NCBI GenBank assembly: GCA_017303935.1
Contig: JAFLBD010000002.1
Coordinates: 248,001 to 312,000 of the forward strand
From: Armatimonadota bacterium
GTDB lineage: Bacteria > Armatimonadota > Fimbriimonadia > Fimbriimonadales > Fimbriimonadaceae
Length of the DNA stretch: 64,000 nt
Reading direction: 5' to 3'
The notes below the pieces were generated by a model that was not told the DNA's origin, did no database searches, and was given only the letters and a program-made list of their open reading frames with translations. A program made the position numbers and the translations under genes. Shown here piece by piece: positions 25,368-34,209 of this stretch (positions are counted from its first letter, which is position 1; each line of letters starts with the position of its first letter).

Positions 25368-26840
25368 ATGAAGAAAATTGCCCTCATCTCAGCTCTCGTT
25401 ACCGCCGGCGTTTCCATAGTCAGCGCGGCCAGCACCCACACCCTTTTGACCACAAAGTCTGGTCTTCTCAACGAACTCTCAAACCTCCCAGGTCGCCCGC
25501 TCGCATCTACAGGACGCATGGCAACTTCGCCAAACGGAAGCTACTACAGCTTCGTCGGTCTCGTCTCGGCAACCACCGCGCGAGTCTGGGTTGCCGGAGA
25601 TACCATCGGTTACAACAACCAAAAGGTCGCATTGGCAGGAGACGCCGCGCCATTTGCTCCTGGATTCACGCTCCAATCGTTCCGATCGGGCGCGCTCGGG
25701 CTGGATGACGCTGGCAATCTCTATGTCTCGCTCGACACCAACGAAGCCACTACCGTAGACGACTACATTGTCCGCAAGGAGATGACCAACGCCAATCCTT
25801 TGACCTTCGCAGCGAAGGAAGGGGACCTGTTCTCAGGCGGAAACTACCTCGCTTCTGCATCGCCATCGCCCTATAACGGCACGGTTGCCTTCGCAAACGG
25901 CCCTGGACTCACCTCAACCAGCCAAGCGATCGTCAAGAACGGCGCTTCCACCTGGGTAAAGGGCGGCTCGTTCGCCAGCTACATCGGCCCAACCGACCCG
26001 ATCACCAACCACACCGCAGATAACTACCGATTGGCGCAAGATGGCTCGGTCGAAGTTGGAACTGCCACCATCGGTGCCAACACAGCCAACGATCAGGTCG
26101 TTTTTGTCAACGGAAACGTGATGGCGCGCGAAGGTTTTAATCTCCCAGATTTCCTCCCTGCGCTCACCGTCAGCTCGCTTATCGGCGGACTTTCGCACTC
26201 GGCAGCAGCTGCCGGCGGTTGGTACTGCTATCGAGGCACCGAGGCCGTCACGAATAACGAGTTCGCCGTCATCGGCAACATCAACACCGGATTCAAGAAG
26301 CTGATCCGCCAAACGGACCCGATTGCAACCGGCGAAACCGAAACTTGGAGCGGAGCAGTCGCCAGCGGTGGACTGGCCATCAGCGGAATCGGCGTCAACA
26401 AGTGGGGCGAGGCCGTCATCACCGGCTATAGCAGCCGCGCAAACGGACTGCAAGACTTCGTCATCATCTACGACAACGGCTATTATTCGCAGGTTCTCGT
26501 GCGAGAAGGTGACCAGATCGACGCGAACAACAACAACGTGCTCGATGACGACGCCAACATCCAATCGGTTCTGAACGACAATGTCAGCATCTCGGATTCA
26601 AACGAAATCTTCGTCTCGGCCACCTGCGTAAACAGCGGCGGAACCGGCGGATTCGGCGCCGCGATCCAGATTTTCTATCCGATCATCGCGGATGTGGATG
26701 GCGATGGCGAAGTCGGCTCCACCGATTTTGACCTTGTCGTCGCCCAGTTTGGAACAGCCGGCACCGCGGACATCGATCACGACGGAGAGGTCGGCTCAAC
26801 CGACTTCGATATCGTGGTTGCTCAATTCGGCCGCAGCTAA
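25368..26840 (+). CDS. secreted protein with dockerin-like EF-hand pair (paralog 3)
   Basis: 490 residues. Signal peptide MKKIALISALVTAGVSIVSA. It shares REGDQIDANNNNVLDDD and the C-terminal DVDGDGEVGSTDFD / DIDHDGEVGSTDFD pair with the two preceding genes, but the body is more diverged and shorter. TACAAT (25346-25351) lies 16 nt before the start and could be its -10 box. The three paralogs together span 4.9 kb and suggest a family of exported surface or matrix proteins. Function is unknown. Confidence 0.75.
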   Translation: MKKIALISALVTAGVSIVSAASTHTLLTTKSGLLNELSNLPGRPLASTGRMATSPNGSYYSFVGLVSATTARVWVAGDTIGYNNQKVALAGDAAPFAPGFTLQSFRSGALGLDDAGNLYVSLDTNEATTVDDYIVRKEMTNANPLTFAAKEGDLFSGGNYLASASPSPYNGTVAFANGPGLTSTSQAIVKNGASTWVKGGSFASYIGPTDPITNHTADNYRLAQDGSVEVGTATIGANTANDQVVFVNGNVMAREGFNLPDFLPALTVSSLIGGLSHSAAAAGGWYCYRGTEAVTNNEFAVIGNINTGFKKLIRQTDPIATGETETWSGAVASGGLAISGIGVNKWGEAVITGYSSRANGLQDFVIIYDNGYYSQVLVREGDQIDANNNNVLDDDANIQSVLNDNVSISDSNEIFVSATCVNSGGTGGFGAAIQIFYPIIADVDGDGEVGSTDFDLVVAQFGTAGTADIDHDGEVGSTDFDIVVAQFGRS

Positions 26841-26860
26841 ATCCAGCGCAAACCGACCAA

Positions 26861-26897
26861 AAAACACCGAGGGCGCACACCCGCTCTCGGTGTTTTT
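26861..26897 (+). terminator. intrinsic terminator after paralog 3
   Basis: AAAACACCGAG (26861-26871) pairs with CTCGGTGTTTT (26886-26896), with the T-run included in the stem end. Confidence 0.85.
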
Positions 26898-26950
26898 GCG
26901 TTTTCCAGTCGATATTCCACGCTCCTCGATTTGAGGGCCCGACCGATCGC

Positions 26951-26987
26951 CAAAAAAGAAAAGTGCGACCGAAAGATCGGCCGCACT
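26951..26987 (-). terminator. intrinsic terminator of the Fn3-like gene
   Basis: On the minus strand AGTGCG (26987-26982) pairs with CGCACT (26967-26962), extended inward by CCGA/TCGG, then TTTTCTTTTTT follows. It lies 25 nt after the stop of the gene at 27012. Confidence 0.7.
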
Positions 26988-27011
26988 GATTGGTGAACCG
27001 GAGAGGTTCTG

Positions 27012-27653
27012 TCAAGCTGCGATCGAAAGGAATTCGCCGCTGCCATTTGCCCAAAGAGAAAATGGCAACGAAGGCGCAGAGCTTTGACCCGCGCGTTTAG
27101 CAGTCACGCGGAGCCAGATTTCTTGCCCGATCGCAGGCGAAAATTCCGTCTTTGTTTTGGTTGTAATGTCCAAGGTAGTCCAATCTCCGGTGGCGCCGGA
27201 CGCCGATTCGACGAGGAACACGGTACCGCTGACGTTGCCGCTTCGATTCCACTTAAACGTGACCACACCTTCGGTATTAATCGTCACGGTTAAGTCCTTA
27301 GGAGTCGATGGTGGGGTGGATGTTCCGCCGTAGTTGTGGTTTGGCACCAACATAGCGTCTAAGACCGAGTTTGGAATCGCATTGTTTGCGCGCCAAATCT
27401 TGGCATAGCTGTTAATTGAAGCGCGGGCCAGAGCCTTCTTTTCGTTCTTATCGGCAGTAACGTTTGCCAATTCCGCCTTTTTCGAGGCTACTGCGGTGAG
27501 TGCTCCCTGGAAGTCCTCGCAAAGCGTGCTCAACGCGGTGATTTGTGCGGTGGTAATGCCCAACACGGTCTTGTAGGTGTTTGCATTTGCCAAGAAGACG
27601 TTCATGTCTTGTGCCAATAAGGCATCTTTGGTCTCTTCGGTGATGTATGTCAT
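27012..27653 (-). CDS. hypothetical protein with C-terminal fibronectin type III-like domain
   Basis: 213 residues, no signal peptide. Residues 1-100 are predicted helical and Ala/Lys-rich (LSTLCEDFQGALTAVASKK, then NEKKALARASINSYAKIWR). A short Pro/Thr linker (STPPSTPK) leads to a 95-residue beta domain with Fn3 features (VTFKWNRSGNVSGTVFLVE, EIWLRVTAKRAGQSS). Fn3 domains usually bind proteins or sugars. The helical part is unknown to me. It is monocistronic, convergent with the dockerin-like genes, and has its own terminator. Confidence 0.65.
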   Translation of the reverse strand: MTYITEETKDALLAQDMNVFLANANTYKTVLGITTAQITALSTLCEDFQGALTAVASKKAELANVTADKNEKKALARASINSYAKIWRANNAIPNSVLDAMLVPNHNYGGTSTPPSTPKDLTVTINTEGVVTFKWNRSGNVSGTVFLVESASGATGDWTTLDITTKTKTEFSPAIGQEIWLRVTAKRAGQSSAPSLPFSLWANGSGEFLSIAA

Positions 27654-28189
27654 CAGTTTTTTCCTATCGTCCCGGTGTTTTGCGGGGTTAGTGTTAGCTT
27701 CGGTGCTCGCCGCGATGATCTGTAGACCGTTTTGTTGATAAACTTATAAATTTGTTTGGCCAGATTTTCACATTTTGCCCAGTCGATAGGGTGGGACACC
27801 CGTTTCAGGTTCAAACACAGTGATTTTGTGTACTTTTCTTTCGTGCTTTTGATCGATAAACGTGAACAAAGTTCAAATTCATTTGAAAGAATTACCGATT
27901 TTCTCGAGCTTATCAGGATATATGCTGAGAGCATTCCAAATTTGTGTGACACTTTGATGGATTATTGAGAAATAATCCGAAAATCGCCCAAGATTTTGGT
28001 GCAGAAGTTCGAGATTCTGCGGCAGTCTCTCGTCCAAACCGGGCGTTTGTCTGAGATTTCCCGGAGTCATGAGCGACATTCTTGAATCGATTTTGGACGT
28101 GTTCGGCAAAGAATCACGGCTTTTGGGGCGTCGTCCCGCCCTATTTTCAGGCATTTTCCGATTCCTGCCGAGAATTGGCACAAATTTTG
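27654..28189. other. AT-rich intergenic stretch of about 540 bp with an inverted repeat
   Basis: Low coding potential on both strands. At 27959-27978 GGATTATT and AATAATCC face each other across GAGA, an 8-bp perfect inverted repeat. On the minus strand TATAAG near 27746 could serve the Fn3-like gene. A 56-codon ORF (28069-28239) ends by overlapping the next start but is probably chance. I see no RNA gene. Confidence 0.4.
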
Positions 28190-28218
28190 TTGTGTATTTG
28201 ACAGATTCATCTTATACT
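28190..28218 (+). promoter_or_regulatory. promoter of the GH5 gene
   Basis: TTGTGT (28190-28195) and TATACT (28213-28218) are 17 nt apart. A TTGACA at 28198 is too close to be the -35 box for this -10. The start codon is 20 nt downstream with GGGAGAGG in between. Confidence 0.5.
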
Positions 28219-28238
28219 GAGAGGGAGAGGTCAAATTG

Positions 28239-29882
28239 ATGCGATCAAATTTCAAGAAAGTCTCGTTACTCGCAATTGCGATGTCGGTTCTAGCTCCTTC
28301 CGCACATGCTCAGGATGATCCGGAATGGTTAGATGGATTCACAGACCCAATTCCCAAGGCTCTGCGGACAGGCATCAACCTAGATGGCATCTACCAAGCG
28401 GATTGGCAATACATGGAGAGTCGTCCATGTTATGACGATCGACGATTGACCGTCATGTTGACAGACCATGACTTTCTAAAAATCCGCGAGGCAGGCTTTG
28501 AGCATGTTCGGATTCCTGTTTCGCCTGTCGCATTTGGCGTTCATGATCAATCAGGGGCCGTGGACCCACAGTACGTATTCAAACGGAATGCCAATGACAC
28601 CGGATTCGATAGCTATTGGCCAGTTGGATATCACATCGATGCGCATGAGAATTTCGCCGCTTTGGCTGCCGACATCATGTCTGCACAGGCGCACGATCTC
28701 GAAATCATTATTGACTGTCATCCATGGTTGGTATCCCAATCTCATTACAACTCTGCCTGGACAAAGGGAATCGCGACCAAACCACCTTCCGGAACGTTCA
28801 TGGAGAACTTCTGTACGGATGGTCCGTTACCGATTCCGATTACTCAGAACCATCCTTTGCCAAAGTTCTGGTCTTCGTTTTTGCATGAACTCCGCTTCCA
28901 CCTCGAGGTGATGGAAAATCCTTTGAATGGAAGTAATGTCTTTAAAGGCGTCCACTTTGAAGTGCTGAACGAGCCAATGGTCAATTTCTGGGGCGGCGGT
29001 GCTCCGCGGTATTCGGAGGGAATTGGCGTTCACACACTGCCTTCACAGTTCGAGACCTGGAAATTTGACCAGTTGGAAAATTGGAAATCCATACAAGCAC
29101 AGGCGATCAAAGCTATTTACAGCGAAGTTGACCCCGAAGGTAGCCGAGTCATCGTTTCGACCCTGACCAATTTGGTCGATAGCTACGGATTGCAAAAGAG
29201 AGACCTCGCGCAGTTTCCTGTAATTACTTACCAATTCACACCATACCGGATCGCAGACATGGAAGCTATGGACTGCCCCGGAGATTATGCTCGACGACTC
29301 ATTTATGCATACCATCCATATCTGCCTTTCAATTACACCCACAAAGTAGAAGTGGCCCTGCGCGATACGTTCTATTATAAGAAGCGTGATTACGGTAATG
29401 ATCCAGTGACCCCGTGGACGACGGCCACTCTCAATTACCGAGATAACACGTTAGAGACTGAGAATAGCAGTACCCGAACGCGAGCAATGCCGTATATGCT
29501 CCAGTGGCTTGAGGACAACAACCACCCAGCTGTGATTGCAACGGAATTTGGCGCCATTAAGAGGGAAAGCGAGCACTATGATGAACCGTTACAGCCGCCC
29601 ACTGGCCCCTCATTATTGACGATTAATGACTGGCAACGACTAAAGTGGCACTATGACATGCGCACCTTGCTCGAAGCGCAAAGTTCGGGCTGGACGGTGT
29701 TCGGCTACACCAGCACTTGGGGTATGACGGGTAGGTTCGTTTATCTGCAGCGATTCTTCTTGTCCGATAACCCGATTTATCACCGAAGTGAATCTCGAGA
29801 TGGAAGCGCCGTTTTCGATCCAGAGATGATGAACGCTTTATTCGGAGACTCGAGGCCGAACGGAGATGGTGTAGATGATTAA
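28239..29882 (+). CDS. secreted glycoside hydrolase family 5 (cellulase-like)
   Basis: 547 residues from ATG 28239 (GGGAGAGG 8 nt upstream). Signal peptide up to about residue 24 (APSAHA). A TIM-barrel follows: HVRIPVSPVAF, IIIDCHPWLV, acid/base Glu in VLNEPMVNFW (about E245), and nucleophile Glu in VIATEFGAIKRE (about E436). These are the GH5 catalytic pair, acting on beta-1,4 glucans or mannans; the exact substrate cannot be told. A long insert lies between the two glutamates. The end SRPNGDGVDD looks like a worn calcium-binding repeat. The stop overlaps the next ATG by 8 nt. Confidence 0.85.
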   Translation: MRSNFKKVSLLAIAMSVLAPSAHAQDDPEWLDGFTDPIPKALRTGINLDGIYQADWQYMESRPCYDDRRLTVMLTDHDFLKIREAGFEHVRIPVSPVAFGVHDQSGAVDPQYVFKRNANDTGFDSYWPVGYHIDAHENFAALAADIMSAQAHDLEIIIDCHPWLVSQSHYNSAWTKGIATKPPSGTFMENFCTDGPLPIPITQNHPLPKFWSSFLHELRFHLEVMENPLNGSNVFKGVHFEVLNEPMVNFWGGGAPRYSEGIGVHTLPSQFETWKFDQLENWKSIQAQAIKAIYSEVDPEGSRVIVSTLTNLVDSYGLQKRDLAQFPVITYQFTPYRIADMEAMDCPGDYARRLIYAYHPYLPFNYTHKVEVALRDTFYYKKRDYGNDPVTPWTTATLNYRDNTLETENSSTRTRAMPYMLQWLEDNNHPAVIATEFGAIKRESEHYDEPLQPPTGPSLLTINDWQRLKWHYDMRTLLEAQSSGWTVFGYTSTWGMTGRFVYLQRFFLSDNPIYHRSESRDGSAVFDPEMMNALFGDSRPNGDGVDD

Positions 29883-30975
29883 GAAGTATTCGACTTTCGT
29901 CCTATTGCTTACTTGCAGCGTATCTCACGCACTGACTTGGTCGATGCGTGAGGTCGTGCCATCAGGGGAGTTCGACGTCGTTATCTCTGGCATTAATAAC
30001 GCGGGGCAAATCGCTGCAAGTTCTCAATATAACCAAAGGGCTTTGCGAATAAATCCAGATGGTTCGACGAATGTCCTGCAAGCCAGCGATACAGGATATC
30101 GGTTCACGGCGGCTGGGGGCATAAACGAGAATGGTGAAGTTGCCGTGTTCGGTGAACGGCGCACAGAAAGTCCGGGCTCAAAAGTGAGTTATTGGACGCC
30201 TGGTGTGGGACTTACGGGTTTAGTCGCTCCGGATCCTGGCGAGTATTTTTCGGTCCAGAGTTTCGCGATCAATAATTCACGTTCCGCAGTCGGTTGGGCG
30301 CAGTGGGCAGGTCCGGGCGGCAGTGTTCCTTCAGGGATTGCAACGTATTACTCGCCGGATTCGGGCGGATACCTTGTTCCTGGGAACTGGGATGGAGACA
30401 ATCTCGCCAGAGACATTAACGATGCTGGGAACATCGTGGGCTGTGTGAACTTGAATCCGATTCGCTGGAACCAAGACGGAAGTTACACATCGCTGGCGCT
30501 CGCCGGGCACTACGGCGTCGCAACAAGCATCAACTCAAGCGGAATGATCAGTGGTGTATTGAACAGTTCGTCGAGAAGGTACTTAGCGATTTGGAATGCG
30601 GCCGGACAATTGGTTCAAAAAATCGACATCGGTTCAAGAATCCCCGTCCCCAGTGCTCCCACCGACTACAGCTTCATCAATGACAACGGCGATGTTGTAG
30701 TGACCGGCGTTGTCAATGGTGCTGCAAGGCAATTCTTCTGGTCTCAGTCGACCGGAATTCTTGACTTTACTGACTCAATTTCGAATCGGAATGGGTTCAA
30801 CTTGACTATCAGGGGGATCAATAACCGTCGGGAAATCATCTGCAACGGATATTTGGGAACTAACTACAAGTACAACCTGCTCCTCACGCCAGTGCCGGAG
30901 CCATCTGAGCTGGTTGCTCTCGGAGTTGGGCTGGTGGGCGTCGGCCTCACCCGCCTCAAGAGAAAAGCGGCCTGA
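29875..30975 (+). CDS. exported HAF-repeat protein with PEP-CTERM sorting signal
   Basis: 366 residues. Signal peptide up to about residue 19 (CSVSHA). The body repeats I-N-x-x-G-x-[IV]: SGINNAGQIAASS, GGINENGEVAVFG, RDINDAGNIVGCV and TSINSSGMISGVL. These are HAF-type extracellular repeats forming blades of a beta-propeller. The C-terminus is a PEP-CTERM signal: VPEP, a hydrophobic helix ALGVGLVGVGL, then RLKRKA. PEP-CTERM proteins are processed by an exosortase and go to the surface or exopolysaccharide matrix; no exosortase gene is in the window. It overlaps the GH5 gene and probably acts with it. Confidence 0.82.
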   Translation: MIKKYSTFVLLLTCSVSHALTWSMREVVPSGEFDVVISGINNAGQIAASSQYNQRALRINPDGSTNVLQASDTGYRFTAAGGINENGEVAVFGERRTESPGSKVSYWTPGVGLTGLVAPDPGEYFSVQSFAINNSRSAVGWAQWAGPGGSVPSGIATYYSPDSGGYLVPGNWDGDNLARDINDAGNIVGCVNLNPIRWNQDGSYTSLALAGHYGVATSINSSGMISGVLNSSSRRYLAIWNAAGQLVQKIDIGSRIPVPSAPTDYSFINDNGDVVVTGVVNGAARQFFWSQSTGILDFTDSISNRNGFNLTIRGINNRREIICNGYLGTNYKYNLLLTPVPEPSELVALGVGLVGVGLTRLKRKAA

Positions 30976-31057
30976 GAGGCCCGGGTTCGAGTGGTCGGCG
31001 CGAGAATGTGTGCATCGTTTTGAGCGCACGGTACGTCTCGCCGCCCTCTCACCTGGG

Positions 31058-31063
31058 TATAAT
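31058..31063 (+). promoter_or_regulatory. -10 box of atpD
   Basis: A perfect TATAAT 70 nt before the atpD start. The matching -35 (about 31035) is poor. A leader of about 60 nt results. Confidence 0.45.
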
Positions 31064-31124
31064 CTGCAAAAAGCTCACTCTCGACAAAGGCGAGATTGGG
31101 CGATTTTTGCGAACGAGGACCTAA

Positions 31125-32633
<1,509 letters not shown>

Positions 32634-32653
32634 TCCACCTTTTCGGTTATATC

Positions 32654-32692
32654 AAGACCCTGGCTTGGTTCTCCAAACCAGGGTCTTCTTAT
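32654..32692 (+). terminator. intrinsic terminator between atpD and atpC
   Basis: AAGACCCTGG (32654-32663) pairs with CCAGGGTCTT (32678-32687), with an inner TTGG/CCAA extension, followed by CTTATG. It separates two genes that are normally cotranscribed. Confidence 0.8.
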
Positions 32693-32734
32693 GTACAAGG
32701 GTCGGTACCGTAGATTCAAATTAGCCGAATGAAG

Positions 32735-32740
32735 TATCCT
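32735..32740 (+). promoter_or_regulatory. -10-like box directly before atpC
   Basis: TATCCT, 10 nt before the atpC start codon, with no Shine-Dalgarno in between. Fits a leaderless mRNA made after the atpD terminator. Confidence 0.4.
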
Positions 32741-32750
32741 ATGGATTCAC

Positions 32751-33158
32751 ATGGCTTCTGCTTTTCAACTTTCGATTGTTGCACCAGATCGCAAGGTGGT
32801 TGAGACTCAAGTGTCGTCGGTCACCGCTCCAGGAACCGAAGGCTATCTCGGCGTGATGGCTGGCCACATTCCAATGATCGTCTCGCTCAAGCCAGGTCTG
32901 CTGGAATATCGAGACATGAACAGCCAAGAGCACTATGTGGCGATCGATGGCGGGTTTATGGAAATCAACGCGACTTCGGTGATTGTGTTGGCAGAAGGCG
33001 CAAAACTCTCCGGCGACATCGACTTGAAAGCCGCCGAAGCTGAGCTCGAAGAAGCTCGTCGGGCATTGCGAGGCGAATCTTCCTCGATGAGTACCGAGGA
33101 AGCTACCGAGCACATGGAACGCGCACTCGCCCGAATCAAAGCCGCTAGGCTTCGGTAA
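32751..33158 (+). CDS. atpC: F1Fo ATP synthase subunit epsilon
   Basis: 135 residues. The beta-sandwich (1-85) has FQLSIVAPDRKVVETQVSSV, APGTEGYLGVMAGHIPMI and YVAIDGGFMEI. The helical hairpin (90-133) is KAAEAELEEARRALRG and HMERALARIKAARLR. It inhibits and couples the rotor. Its last 14 nt overlap the end of the convergent PilZ gene. Confidence 0.95.
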   Translation: MASAFQLSIVAPDRKVVETQVSSVTAPGTEGYLGVMAGHIPMIVSLKPGLLEYRDMNSQEHYVAIDGGFMEINATSVIVLAEGAKLSGDIDLKAAEAELEEARRALRGESSSMSTEEATEHMERALARIKAARLR

Positions 33159-33843
33159 CGACGGTATCGTAAATGCTGGCGCGAGTCAGCTGTTGCAGCA
33201 GGCAATAGCGCACCACATCCAACCACTTGTGGCTGAGGTCGCGTTCGCTCACGGATCCCATCTCAGGCAGCAATACGCCGAGTTGTAGGTCGCGCCGCCA
33301 CATCACCACGATCGGAAATTCGAGCAATTCGCCCTGGAATTCCATCTCGAAGCTCCCAGTTTGGCCGAGGTCGGTCAAGATCGATTCCAGCGGACTGAGC
33401 TCGACCTGGAAGCCAGAGTGGCTGACATCCACGATCGATCCGCGCGCGGTTTGTCCTCCAAGGTGGAGTTGAACCGGCAATGGATTGATCCGCGGCGCAT
33501 CGATTCGCACATAGGCTCTGGCATCGCGCCGAATCAATTCTTGCGGCATGGAAACTCGGAACTTGATGATTCCTTCCGAGTCCGCTGCTCCGATCTCGAT
33601 ACAGCTCGAAGAAAACTGAATAGGATGGCCCGAGGCATAGACCCTGCAAATGAAAAACTGGCCTTTCACAAATGCAGGCGGCAATGCCGATTCGGTAGTC
33701 ATGCAAATCTCATCGTCTGTAAACGATTCCACCTTTGCACGCACCGAAGGAGCACCAGGCACTTCGATGTGAATCAAGTCTTTGAGATTCTCTAATCGAG
33801 AAACCACCTGCCTGATTCCCTGCTTACATCCAACAATCATCAT
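33145..33843 (-). CDS. PilZ-domain protein, YcgR-like
   Basis: 232 residues, no signal or membrane helix. The N-terminal beta domain (15-110) resembles the YcgR/PilZN flagellar brake fold. The PilZ domain (110-215) has the c-di-GMP motif RRDARAYVR followed by DVSHSGFQVE (D-x-S-x-x-G). It should bind c-di-GMP and act on a motility or pilus motor. A GGDEF enzyme, a pilus ATPase and a FliA-type sigma factor are encoded elsewhere in the window. It is monocistronic and tail-to-tail with atpC. Confidence 0.82.
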   Translation of the reverse strand: MMIVGCKQGIRQVVSRLENLKDLIHIEVPGAPSVRAKVESFTDDEICMTTESALPPAFVKGQFFICRVYASGHPIQFSSSCIEIGAADSEGIIKFRVSMPQELIRRDARAYVRIDAPRINPLPVQLHLGGQTARGSIVDVSHSGFQVELSPLESILTDLGQTGSFEMEFQGELLEFPIVVMWRRDLQLGVLLPEMGSVSERDLSHKWLDVVRYCLLQQLTRASIYDTVVTEA

Positions 33844-34209
33844 TCCAACTCGATCTCCTAAATATCAGTTAGGTGCCATCATTGCATATCTCTCTGAAAA
33901 AAGTCTTTACGGACCAGTTTGCAAGAACGATATCACGTATAGCTCCTAGGTCAATTCTTCCACTTAGTTGCACAATCTAGACTGAATGTAACCATCTTTG
34001 CGACAAAATCCGCAAAAGAAAGGCAGAAATGATGTCGAAATATTGTTAACTAGATTTTCAGAATTTTTACTCAAAATTTAGTATTCATTCAGTGTCCGAC
34101 TATACATGCAGTAAATTACATGAAATCGTTTGCATAATATGATTTCAGGTAGAATTTTTGTAAAATTGCTCCCCTCTGACTGAAGCTAGGGAAGCAAGAG
34201 AATTGAAAC
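33844..34209 (+). other. AT-rich promoter region upstream of aconitase
   Basis: 366 bp without a credible ORF. On the plus strand TAGAAT (34150-34155) is a possible -10 box, but no well-spaced -35 is present (TTGCAT at 34130 is only 14 nt before it). A weak GGGAAGCAAGAG precedes the start at 34210. On the minus strand it holds the upstream region of the PilZ gene. No known riboswitch or operator was recognised. Confidence 0.35.

Noticed and set aside
28069-28239. 56-codon ORF ending in a TGATG overlap with the GH5 start
   Set aside because: The predicted GH5 promoter (28190-28218) lies inside it and the composition is AT-rich with no recognisable motif. Probably chance, though the overlap is worth remembering.
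30984-31000. GGGTTCGAG stretch resembling a tRNA T-loop
   Set aside because: The surrounding sequence does not fold into a cloverleaf.
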